Part shown: positions 27,201 to 33,443 of the stretch, one piece after another | Numbering within the stretch: position 1 is the stretch's first letter | How the letters are laid out: each line of letters starts with the position of its first letter | Source of the DNA: Apteryx mantelli | Lineage: Eukaryota; Chordata; Aves; Apterygiformes; Apterygidae | Reading direction: 5' to 3' | NCBI RefSeq assembly: GCF_036417845.1 | Contig: NC_089994.1 | Coordinates: 16,014,001-16,078,000, forward strand | DNA length: 64,000 nucleotides | Notes under the pieces: model-generated | What the model was told of the DNA's origin: nothing | Database searches by the model: none | Seen by the model: the letters and a program-made list of their open reading frames with translations, nothing else | Translations under genes and position numbers: made by a program

Positions 27201-30200
27201 AAAATGAGATGCCAGAAGCACCAATAATTAAAGCCTTTAAAGAACTTGAAGAGGGAAAAGCATTTAAAGACTGGGGTACACAGACAGAAAAAGAAGACGC
27301 ATCAGCTAGTAAATTTTATTTTTTATATATTCCTAAGCCTGTCTTTAGTGGCTTTTCATTTGCATGTCTTTTGGTTTTGTTATCCCCAGGATAAAAGTTG
27401 ATGGGACTCAAATGATAAGATAAAAATAGTTTCTAGCGTGCAAACTTCTGGAGTTTTCCTAAGCAAATTTAAAATGATACAGCTAAGTGACTTGTTTAAA
27501 ATGGAAGGAATGCAAAGGTTGCTGTTAGACCCCAAGCAAGTCAGTCCTTTCTCTGAGAATATTTCAGTATTTATAAACACTAATGGAGTAACTAACAAAG
27601 TTCTGTCTGGCTGTAATTCCGCTTCAGTTTTGTTCTCATCATGCAATACCAGAATGTTTATTATGAAAGCTAGCATCCACACTGTGGGACTGCGCAGAGC
27701 TGTTCTAATAATGGGGATTTAGGAGGGCTCGTAAGCAGAAAACCTTGCGTCTTTCCTGAACGCTTATGGTTTTGGCTCAGGCAGGTGCTCCAACCATCTT
27801 TTCCAAAAAATACTTTTGTCCTGCTTTCCACTGTCTATCAAATTGGTCTTATTTTACATCACTTTTCTCCCACACATGCTGCAAAGCATCCTTTTTCATA
27901 AGGTGGTTTGACTATCTGCTTTATGACTATAATGAACAGGAAGTGAGATTTTAAGCTAAGTAGCACAAATATGTTGGCATGAGGTAGGCTAAGTGCAGTC
28001 TCTGTGCAGTAAAAGCTGAGTACAGGAGCATATTTGAGTTTTTGTATCAAAAAAGATACTATTATTATTTTTTTCAATTAGAAACATCCAGTCGACGTCA
28101 AACTGTTGGGTTTGATGAAACTTCTTTTGTTGCTAATTGGTCCCCAGAGAAAGCTAAAGAACAGCAAAGACCAAAGCGATACAGCTCCCCGTGCGGCCAG
28201 AGGTCCTCCTCTCTGCCTCCTTCAAACAGGAGATCAAACACTCCAAGTAAGTCCTGTTGTGATGTTTGGCCGGTGTTCCTCAAAAAATGCAGGCAAAAGT
28301 GTTTAAATAATGGAAGGCTGCTCTAGAAGAAAGAAAAGTAAAAATAGGATTCTGCATTATTCTAATAGATAATCTGAAAAAAGGCTTGCCTAAAATCACA
28401 GAAGGTGTGAAAGCTGTATGTTTAGCTTCATTTTTCTGTGTTGTGATGCAATTTTCATATAATGTAAATAAACACACAGACAGCTTTGAAAAGTATCATT
28501 TTAAGACCTAAACACTTGATCACCTGAGTGGGAGGAATCTTAGGTACTTAAATGTACTTTGACTTTCACAGCAACAAGAGAGATAATGTTGGCCCCAGTG
28601 TCTGTGACATACAGCCCAAAACGATCCCCAAAAGAGAACCTCTCTCCTGGATTTAGTCATTTGCTTAGCAAGAATGAAAACACAGTGACAAGGTACGTAT
28701 TTTGTGAATACAATTGTGTTCTGGTAATTATTATAACAGCAGTATGTTTATACAGGCTTAATACTGTTACTGCTGTTTCTTGTTCATTTAAAAAAGTTCT
28801 AGAAAATATGAGTCAGGCAAAGATGTCTATATATAAAGCTAAGTTTATTTTCTGAAATATATGGCAAGAAAAATCTAAAATATCTAGAACAATTTCCCTT
28901 ATTTAGCATTCACAAAGACCAAATGTTGGGTTTATTATTACATACATTGGCACAATATTGACCAGTGACAAAGTAGTAGTTAAGGAAGAATTGTTCTGTG
29001 GAGAATTTCCAGATCCACATGCAGCTTATCAGGAAATACAAATAAAAGATGAAAGAAGTATCTACCTAGAGCGTCACTTAAACATGTATATAAACACTTC
29101 TATTTATAAACATGGGAAAAATGTAAAAAAATTATATTTAACTTTCTACTAACTGAACTAGTTACTATGGTTTATATTAGATGTCTTTGTGTGGCGAGGC
29201 TGGTGGAGTTTGAGCGACTGTGCTCAGTTAAAGTGTAGGACACAGATGCATGAGGAGGAAGAAGTGTTCAGCATCGGTCTTCAGGTTCTTGTGGGTGACC
29301 AGGTGGGAGCGCAGCGTGTTTGGGAGCGAGGGCTTGGCATCCTTCTGAAAGGAAGCGGCATGAATTCGGTGTGTTCAGATAAGAGGATATCAGGTTATGG
29401 TACTACTAACAGTATATAGAAGACTCAATTTCTGTGGGATATAAATTGTTTAAAAACAAGTTGCTTATTTAACCATAAAGAAGAAAAGATTAAAAAATAC
29501 TATTTCGGATGATAAATTATTTTTAGCGAGTAATTGTTGTGTGCTTCCTGCCTCTCTGTAGATTTGATATCCTTCTGGATGACCTGGAAACTGTTCCTAC
29601 ATCTACTTTACAGCATAGCAATCCAAGGAAAAGGCTCCAGTTTCTCTCACTAGATGATGCGGAAGGTAATCTGTCAAAGTGGGGGACAATGTTCTTTGTA
29701 CTTTTTGGAGTTTATAAAACACTTTAATTCCCCAACAGAAACATTTTCTTTTACCATAATTTCTTCCCAATTGATAACAGTTGTTCAAATAGAAAGCTGA
29801 CACTTTATGCTATAAACTTCAAAAAATCCTCTAAATATTGTACAGCCTTTGTCCTATTATACTATTTATCTATTATAATACCGGAGATAGAGAAGTCCCA
29901 TTTGTACAGTATTTTATTTTTATGTATATGTGTGTGTGCACAAACACAGTAGAACAACAAAAATAATTCAATTGAGAAAGAAGGGCAATATGTTTTCTGA
30001 TGCTTAACTCGGTTATAATGCATATCTTACTAGGATCTGTATTAAGATGTATGTGCTCAGCTGTACTAATAGAATTCTATTACTAAGCATTGCATTACAA
30101 ATAACAAAGAGTAAATATAATAAAGCTAGTTGTTTCAGCTTTTTAATGATTGATTGAACCAAATCTTTTCTCACTTTTAAATTTTTGTCACAATATTCTG

Positions 30201-31753
30201 CTTTTGTTTTATATTAATGCATTTATTTAGACTAGTGTTTTCATGACAACTGCTCTACATGGGGATATTTAGAAATCTTGTACCAGTAAAAGTAGTTATT
30301 AATTAGTACATTATAGTAGTCTATTTGTTAACCAAAAATATGTTGTTTTATAAAGATCACTCAAAAGATGACCCATACAAATGTTTTGCATTCTTCCATG
30401 AAATTTGCCTGAGGCGAGCTAATGAGGCTTTGCTACTCCCTATCCGCAGTTTACGTTTACATACTTCCAAGATCACATCACTTCTCTTGTTGATAGTTTC
30501 TTTTTTCTGTCCTATACAATAATTGTATAGAATTGCAAAATAAATAAAAAGAGCCCTATTTTGTTGATAGGAAGGCATCATTCAGGTGTCAGACAGAGCT
30601 CTTGTGCCGAATCCTTCAATAATGGAACAACGAAAACAACAGCTTGGGATGAGAGGAGCGTAGCACAGAAACTATCTCCCTGTGAGAGAGACTTCAAGTA
30701 CGCAGCAAGGATTCAGACTCTGGCTGAAACAGAGAGACTTTTTGATGAGCTCACTCAGGAAAAGCAACAGGCAACCGTTATTTTTATTTTAAAGTTGTGG
30801 CTAAATACAGTGTTTGTATGAGAGGTGAGGGATGCAGTGGTATATGCACGTGACGCATGGCTGAAGTTCGTGCATAATTTCCAGGCTCACCCTGGGGAAG
30901 CACCCCTGTCTTTCCCTGCTCTCCTTCTGGTGCTCCAGTCCTTCCTTGTCCCTGGCTTTGCTGAAGGAGAAACACTTAACATAAACACAGTGTGGATGGA
31001 AGGGTCGGAGTGAATTTCCTTCCTTCCTTCCTTTCTTACCAGACACTGTTTTAAATCAGCCTTTCAAACAAGAAAGGTTAGAGTACTAAACTATCCTGGC
31101 AGCTAAGTAAGAGCGCTGTCTTCTTCAGAACGATCCTTGAGAGGGTCGGCTTCTGTATGTCTATTTTTGTATCACTTTTGTATGGTTTAGTATTAAGGTA
31201 ACAAAAGTTGTTGTCTGAGAACAATGCTGGATGTGTATGTGTAATGTGTATGGGATAACTCGCCTCTCCCCTGTGAGATTAAAGGTTAGAGGCTTGCACA
31301 GGCTCTTGAAACTGTCATTTACAGCTGAAGTATTTTCTGTTATTAGATTGAGGCTGCATTGAGTCGAATACCTTGTTCTGGGGGAAGAATGACCTTGCAA
31401 GCAAGATTAAATCAGGTGAAAAAACTTCTGCGTAAGACTGTTCTCTTCAGTTGCTCTTCTACTGTTTGAGAATATATAGTTTAGGTGACAGTTTTACTAT
31501 AAGGTGTGATTACTGTGAGGTTTTTCCATACCATTGAGCAGTGCTCCTGAATTGGGCTGAATTTTGAATCCATATATAAGATGATCTCCAGACTTTATTA
31601 AAAGATAATGGGGAAGTTACTGCAAATTAATTATAAATCAGAATCACTATGTATAAAGGTATAAGGATAATCTATATGACAGTGATTCAGAAAAGAACAG
31701 AATAATTAGCCCTGCCAACATTTGTGCTTTTTTTCCCCACAAGCAGAAAATCT

Positions 31754-31803
<50 letters not shown>

Positions 31804-32836
31804 CACACACACACATATATAAACACAGTGTATATTTTGCATAGGACTATATTTTCATTGTTTGTACCTGGAAGCAGTTTTTCAGAATTACCACAGGAAT
31901 AATCTGCCCTTGCGATAACAGGTGTAAGAGGTATAAGGGTATATATAAGGGTATATATAAGGGCAATACATTAAGAAAATGCAGCGACTGTGAGATAGAT
32001 CCCTGAAGCTGCATCGAGGACGTTGTGCTGTAGAACCGAATGCGAAGGGCAGTTCTTGTTTCGCTGGGGCATTTTGTCTGCTTGAAAGCATAAAGAAGAA
32101 AACAGAAGGGCAAAAATAAGTAATGTAGGTGGAATGCGGGAGAGTGTCGTCTTGGGAAAGCTCTGCAGATTCTTATAATGAGCACAAATGCCTCAAAGTT
32201 GTAGGGTTTTTTTTTCTTTTTTTCCTGAAAAGCCTGCAACTTCGGCTTTTCTGCAACTGTAATCCCAGGGCGCTTTATCAACTGTTTTAGAGAAAAAGCG
32301 CATTCTAGTGAATTAATATTGCTATTCACTCTGCTGGTCAGCTGTTGCCTAAATGTGTCTCCCTGAGTGTCGGCCCATCCCAAACCTTGCCGAGTTTATC
32401 TTGACAAGTTTTATATTTCTCACAGAAACAAAGAAATATCTGAAACAGGTTTGAGGTTTTTTTTGTTTTGGGATTTTTTTTGGGGGGGGGTAGGAGTGAC
32501 TCACGAGAAGGGGGGAAGGGGGGATCAGAAAACATGAATACACACACATACATAAAAATAATATGAGAAACCTGCAGGACTGGCTCTATTTTATGGATGC
32601 TAATGGAATGCTAATAATATATCAGAAAGGATGCTGGTTGAAAGTAGGAATAATAGAAGTGATTGTGTTTTAGTGTATGTGATTAAGTCTTTCTTTTTTT
32701 TTCTTTCTTCCCCCTCTTCAACTCCTTCCTTTAGGAAGCCCTGGAAGATCGCTTGGAAAGGATTAATAGAGATTTGGGATCAATACGCATGACTCTGAAA
32801 AGATTTCATGTTTTACGTACCTCTGCAAATCTTTGA
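3480..32836 (+). CDS. MPHOSPH9: M-phase phosphoprotein 9, complete coding region in 23 exons
   Basis: Coding segments are 3480-3586, 4501-4654, 6016-6105, 9177-9697, 11595-11718, 13978-14068, 15251-15357, 15778-15903, 16739-17175, 18105-18263, 19907-19994, 20895-21110, 22242-22289, 22839-22903, 24648-24749, 26255-26392, 27124-27308, 28082-28246, 28572-28692, 29562-29665, 30571-30770, 31347-31415 and 32735-32836. They sum to 3519 nt (1172 residues), with every junction in phase. The protein matches human MPHOSPH9 throughout as I know it, including KHARHIADLRAYY, SASKILQERIEEMR-like and WLIPGAEYSIFTGQP segments and a FHVLRTSANL C-terminus. The start is fixed by an in-frame TAA at 3474-3476. Coiled-coil stretches are predicted by eye at about 91-130 and 586-800; the C-terminal third is rich in Ser-Pro sites. 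The human protein is phosphorylated in M phase and sits at distal centriole ends, where it helps CP110-CEP97 suppress ciliogenesis. That role is family knowledge, not visible here. Confidence 0.97.
3587..4500 (+). other. MPHOSPH9 intron 2
   Basis: AT-rich, 914 bp, with an A-run near 3821. Nothing else recognised. Confidence 0.85.
4501..4654 (+). CDS. MPHOSPH9: MPHOSPH9 exon 3
   Basis: Encodes about residues 36-87 (SRSPSPNPNGVSGYSG through the TVKNCE end). The acceptor is a CAGTAG tandem site: use of the first AG (exon from 4501) gives an extra Ser codon, and use of the second (from 4504) omits it while keeping frame. Donor TGAG|GTATTT. Confidence 0.94.
4655..6015 (+). other. MPHOSPH9 intron 3
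   Basis: AT-rich 1.36 kb with a 21-T run at 5733-5753. Its short open frames have no splice or family support. Confidence 0.85.
6016..6105 (+). CDS. MPHOSPH9: MPHOSPH9 exon 4
   Basis: AATAG acceptor, TTCAA|GTAAGT donor, 90 nt, phase 0 on both sides. It encodes TRWLQLFRLVEKQ followed by a Gln-rich helix (CQEQIVAQQEQFHHQIQ), the start of the first coiled coil and one of the best-conserved N-terminal parts. Confidence 0.97.
6106..9176 (+). other. MPHOSPH9 intron 4
   Basis: Largest fully bounded MPHOSPH9 intron (3.07 kb). It holds a 14-C run at 6161-6174, a T-run of about 22 at 7680-7701, and a TCT-rich tract before the acceptor. No exon recognised. Confidence 0.85.
9177..9697 (+). CDS. MPHOSPH9: MPHOSPH9 exon 5 (largest exon)
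   Basis: 521 nt, from CTTTAG|CTGATTCAG to AACAG|GTAAGT. It encodes residues 118 to about 291, opening with LIQNEIRELVKLQ, which completes the first coiled coil. The rest is a polar, Ser/Glu-rich segment without a recognised domain (SRGYGTLSASELN is recognisable against human). It ends in phase 2. Confidence 0.96.
9698..11594 (+). other. MPHOSPH9 intron 5
   Basis: 1.9 kb of AT-rich DNA with T/G-rich simple tracts near 11030-11110. No coding exon recognised. Confidence 0.85.
11595..11718 (+). CDS. MPHOSPH9: MPHOSPH9 exon 6
   Basis: GTGTAG acceptor, GAGAAT|GTAAGT donor. It encodes SKTLTSWAQKLKQNQPKR and a basic/polar tail, about residues 291-332. Together with exon 5 it makes 645 nt, closing in phase 0. 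Confidence 0.94.
11719..13977 (+). other. MPHOSPH9 intron 6
   Basis: 2.26 kb with a 29-T run at 12186-12214. Nothing else recognised. Confidence 0.85.
13978..14068 (+). CDS. MPHOSPH9: MPHOSPH9 exon 7
   Basis: ATTTTAG acceptor, CTTCAG|GTATAC donor, 91 nt. It encodes TNLAAAALPSYAFYLNQ and a short Ser/Glu-rich tail and ends in phase 1. This part is less conserved with human, so the call rests mainly on splice sites and frame. Confidence 0.88.
14069..15250 (+). other. MPHOSPH9 intron 7
   Basis: 1.18 kb, AT-rich. A possible ancient-repeat fragment lies near 14896-14957 (CCACTGAAATCAGTAGAAA and GAGGATTTGACCTTT). No exon recognised. Confidence 0.8.
15251..15357 (+). CDS. MPHOSPH9: MPHOSPH9 exon 8
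   Basis: TTATCAG acceptor, GATCAG|GTAAAC donor, 107 nt, phase 1 to 0. It encodes GLSYWKLDEKEMYHSLPENF and FTDIFSTKVSPDQ, about residues 363-398. Confidence 0.95.
15358..15777 (+). other. MPHOSPH9 intron 8
   Basis: 420 bp with a short TG-rich tract near 15570. It ends in an unusual AAG acceptor. Nothing else seen. Confidence 0.8.
15778..15903 (+). CDS. MPHOSPH9: MPHOSPH9 exon 9
   Basis: 126 nt, phase 0 on both sides, encoding LSSADEVKPSSLKDIYHK and KQLPDWNFMSSSQSSHPPE, which matches human closely. The acceptor is GTTCAAG rather than CAG or TAG. The nearby TCTTCAG 10 nt downstream would break the frame within four codons. Confidence 0.94.
15904..16738 (+). other. MPHOSPH9 intron 9
   Basis: 835 bp. 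A moderately GC-richer patch at about 15950-16230 is open on the minus strand but has no coding support. Confidence 0.8.
16739..17175 (+). CDS. MPHOSPH9: MPHOSPH9 exon 10
   Basis: 437 nt, from TTCCCAG|ATCTTGACG to TCCAA|GTAAGA. It opens ILTLDPTLHMKP and closes TSLEDPVILSK, both recognisable in human. Between them lies a long Ser/Thr/Pro-rich, probably unstructured stretch (residues about 453-575). It ends in phase 2. Confidence 0.97.
17176..18104 (+). other. MPHOSPH9 intron 10
   Basis: 929 bp with C-rich runs near 17312-17330 and a T-tract before the acceptor. Nothing else recognised. Confidence 0.85.
18105..18263 (+). CDS. MPHOSPH9: MPHOSPH9 exon 11
   Basis: AAACAG acceptor, GACAG|GTACTG donor. 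It encodes KIRQNLREKHARHIADLRAY and the start of the main coiled coil (residues about 586-639), among the most conserved parts of the protein. It ends in phase 2. Confidence 0.97.
18264..19906 (+). other. MPHOSPH9 intron 11 with internal GC-rich island
   Basis: 1.64 kb. Most is AT-rich, but about 19040-19320 is GC- and CpG-rich and reads open in several frames on both strands. It ends with an acceptor- and donor-like pair (CTCGCAG and GAG|GTAAAG at about 19315). No recognised protein. Confidence 0.75.
19907..19994 (+). CDS. MPHOSPH9: MPHOSPH9 exon 12
   Basis: AAATAG acceptor, CAAGTG|GTAAGT donor, 88 nt. It encodes RCDQLDAALNEASARMRALE and NKNNMLEKQV, all coiled coil, and ends in phase 0. Confidence 0.96.
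19995..20894 (+). other. MPHOSPH9 intron 12
   Basis: 900 bp, AT-rich. Nothing recognised. Confidence 0.85.
20895..21110 (+). CDS. MPHOSPH9: MPHOSPH9 exon 13
   Basis: TCTGCAG acceptor, CAGAAT|GTAAGT donor, 216 nt, exactly 72 codons. It encodes KILQERIEEMRTSNKEKDNT and a Lys/Glu/Leu heptad region through ENKMFQN, the core of the coiled coil (residues 669-740). Confidence 0.98.
21111..22241 (+). other. MPHOSPH9 intron 13
   Basis: 1.13 kb, AT-rich. Nothing recognised. Confidence 0.85.
22242..22289 (+). CDS. MPHOSPH9: MPHOSPH9 exon 14 (48-nt exon)
   Basis: A short exon of 16 codons encoding LLGEYDSLGKEHERVK, nearly identical to human. TTTTAG acceptor, GTAAAG|GTAGGT donor, phase 0 on both sides, so it could be skipped without a frameshift. 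Confidence 0.95.
22290..22838 (+). other. MPHOSPH9 intron 14
   Basis: 549 bp, AT-rich. Nothing recognised. Confidence 0.85.
22839..22903 (+). CDS. MPHOSPH9: MPHOSPH9 exon 15
   Basis: GTGTAG acceptor, AAAAG|GTAATT donor, 65 nt. It encodes DTLNATENKLLDANTQISDL and KR, continuing the coiled coil, and ends in phase 2. Confidence 0.96.
22904..24647 (+). other. MPHOSPH9 intron 15
   Basis: 1.74 kb. Scattered short open frames at 22999-23400 have no splice, domain or family support. Otherwise AT-rich. Confidence 0.8.
24648..24749 (+). CDS. MPHOSPH9: MPHOSPH9 exon 16
   Basis: ATTAG acceptor, GCCAA|GTAAGT donor, 102 nt, phase 2 to 2. It encodes TISKLEAQLKQVEHENMLKL and a short basic tail that ends the coiled coil. 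Confidence 0.96.
24750..26254 (+). other. MPHOSPH9 intron 16
   Basis: 1.5 kb, AT-rich with short homopolymer runs. Nothing recognised. Confidence 0.85.
26255..26392 (+). CDS. MPHOSPH9: MPHOSPH9 exon 17
   Basis: CTATAG acceptor, TCTAG|GTGAGC donor, 138 nt, phase 2 to 2. It encodes SRRKWLIPGAEYSIFTGQP, a block almost unchanged from human and more GC-rich than its neighbours. This suggests a constrained short motif with an unknown partner. Confidence 0.97.
26393..27123 (+). other. MPHOSPH9 intron 17
   Basis: 731 bp. It ends in a long TTC/T tract and an AAG acceptor. Nothing else recognised. Confidence 0.8.
27124..27308 (+). CDS. MPHOSPH9: MPHOSPH9 exon 18
   Basis: 185 nt encoding SSLRHHSPPEKDPSQEDSST through PIIKAFKELEEGK and DWGTQTEKED, recognisable in human. 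The acceptor is TTCAAG (AAG type) and the donor GCTA|GTAAAT. It ends in phase 1. Confidence 0.94.
27309..28081 (+). other. MPHOSPH9 intron 18
   Basis: 773 bp, AT-rich. Open stretches in it do not continue the protein. Confidence 0.85.
28082..28246 (+). CDS. MPHOSPH9: MPHOSPH9 exon 19
   Basis: CAATTAG acceptor, CTCCAA|GTAAGT donor, 165 nt, phase 1 to 1. It encodes KTSSRRQTVGFDETSF and a basic Ser/Pro segment ending GQRSSSLPPSNRRSNTP, close to human. Confidence 0.96.
28247..28571 (+). other. MPHOSPH9 intron 19
   Basis: 325 bp. Nothing recognised. Confidence 0.85.
28572..28692 (+). CDS. MPHOSPH9: MPHOSPH9 exon 20 (Ser-Pro cluster)
   Basis: TTCACAG acceptor, ACAAG|GTACGT donor, 121 nt. It encodes YSPKRSPKENLSPGFSHLLS, with three Ser-Pro sites at about residues 989, 993 and 999. 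Those next to Lys/Arg suit proline-directed mitotic kinases. It ends in phase 2. Confidence 0.97.
28693..29561 (+). other. MPHOSPH9 intron 20
   Basis: 869 bp. Nothing recognised apart from short unsupported open frames. Confidence 0.85.
29562..29665 (+). CDS. MPHOSPH9: MPHOSPH9 exon 21
   Basis: CTGTAG acceptor, GGAAG|GTAATC donor, 104 nt. It encodes RFDILLDDLETVPTSTLQ and NPRKRLQFLSLDDAEG, close to human. It ends in phase 1. Confidence 0.97.
29666..30570 (+). other. MPHOSPH9 intron 21
   Basis: 905 bp, very AT-rich. Nothing recognised. Confidence 0.85.
30571..30770 (+). CDS. MPHOSPH9: MPHOSPH9 exon 22 (probable GC donor)
   Basis: GATAG acceptor, 200 nt. It encodes a variable linker (residues about 1050-1090) and the conserved ARIQTLAETERLFDELTQEK helix. 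Aligned with human, the exon should end after CAACAG at 30770, where the next bases are GC, not GT. The nearest GT (at 30777) would add two codons, Ala-Thr, in frame. I favour the GC-AG reading. Confidence 0.92.
30771..31346 (+). other. MPHOSPH9 intron 22 (GC-AG candidate)
   Basis: 576 bp starting GCAACC and ending TTATTAG. It includes a TTCC repeat near 31018-31033. No exon recognised. Confidence 0.7.
31347..31415 (+). CDS. MPHOSPH9: MPHOSPH9 exon 23
   Basis: TTATTAG acceptor, ATCAG|GTGAAA donor, 69 nt, phase 0 on both sides. It encodes IEAALSRIPCSGGRMTLQAR and LNQ, near-identical to human. Confidence 0.97.
31416..32734 (+). other. MPHOSPH9 intron 23
   Basis: 1.32 kb. It holds the TG/CA inverted microsatellite (31754-31822) and two 12-bp GGGTATATATAA units at 31937-31960. 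A minus-strand open frame (31847-32383) has no family support. Confidence 0.85.
31754..31822. repeat. (TG)n-(TA)n-(CA)n microsatellite forming an inverted repeat
   Basis: A run of TA steps is followed by about 15 TG units, then TATATATATATA, then about seven CA units and another TA run. ATACACACACACACATATAT at 31801-31820 is the reverse complement of sequence in the left half, so the tract can fold as a hairpin or extrude as a cruciform. Confidence 0.9.
32735..32836 (+). CDS. MPHOSPH9: MPHOSPH9 last coding exon (exon 24)
   Basis: CCTTTAG acceptor. It encodes EALEDRLERINRDLGSIRMT and ends FHVLRTSANL with TGA at 32834-32836. This matches the human C-terminus almost exactly and fixes the end of the protein. 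Confidence 0.98.
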   Translation, partial: EALEDRLERINRDLGSIRMTLKRFHVLRTSANL

Positions 32837-33443
32837 GAATTCTCTCTTGAATTTAAATATGCTTTTGTTTGCACTAATGTATAATTATGCACTCAGTAAA
32901 TGCAAATTGTTTTGTATTTTTATAAACCCTGAATAGTAGTTTTACAACCATGTTACCCTTTACACGCAGCAATATTTTGTACTTCAAACAGCCACCTATA
33001 TTTTAAACATATTTTTGTTACACTTGAGGAATGGATCTGTTTATCCTGTATTTTAATATTTTTAAAAAATAATTATTTTTAAATAGGGATATTAGATTTA
33101 TAATAACAATAAGCAACTAAAAGGCAGCTTGTTTTCAGAAAATGAAATGATCATGTTATCCTTTTGCACTTTGTTTTCCTCATCATTTTATAAGCATTGA
33201 AGGTATGTTGTAAATAATAGTTAATAGGAAATTTTGAACTTTTCTATTATGCAGAAGGCAACATGAATCACCTGTGTTAAAGATAACTACCCGTATATGC
33301 GAAATCCTTTTAATTTAAACCATGTAACATAGATTTTTTCATTGTGACACTTTAAATAAGTATCTGCAAACTGGATGCTATTTAAGTAACTTTCTGTATA
33401 AATGTATCATTGGACTGAAGAAAATAAATGTTGTCTTTTTTAC
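32837..33443 (+). other. MPHOSPH9: MPHOSPH9 3' UTR
   Basis: About 600 nt, AT-rich, from the stop codon to a likely cleavage site near 33443. A Pumilio-type TGTAAATA lies at 33209-33216. The cleavage position is inferred from the poly(A) signal and a GT-rich stretch (TTGTGGGGGTTTTTCC) just downstream. Confidence 0.85.
33423..33428 (+). terminator. MPHOSPH9 poly(A) signal
   Basis: AATAAA about 590 nt after the stop codon, with a CA about 15 nt downstream and a GT-rich element after that. It is the only canonical hexamer I see between the stop codon and 33.45 kb. Confidence 0.88.

Noticed and set aside
31847-32383. A 178-codon minus-strand open frame in MPHOSPH9 intron 23
   Set aside because: It includes tandem-repeat translation (Tyr-Ile-Pro-Leu repeats) and a Lys run from a homopolymer; no family is recognised and no antisense promoter is seen.
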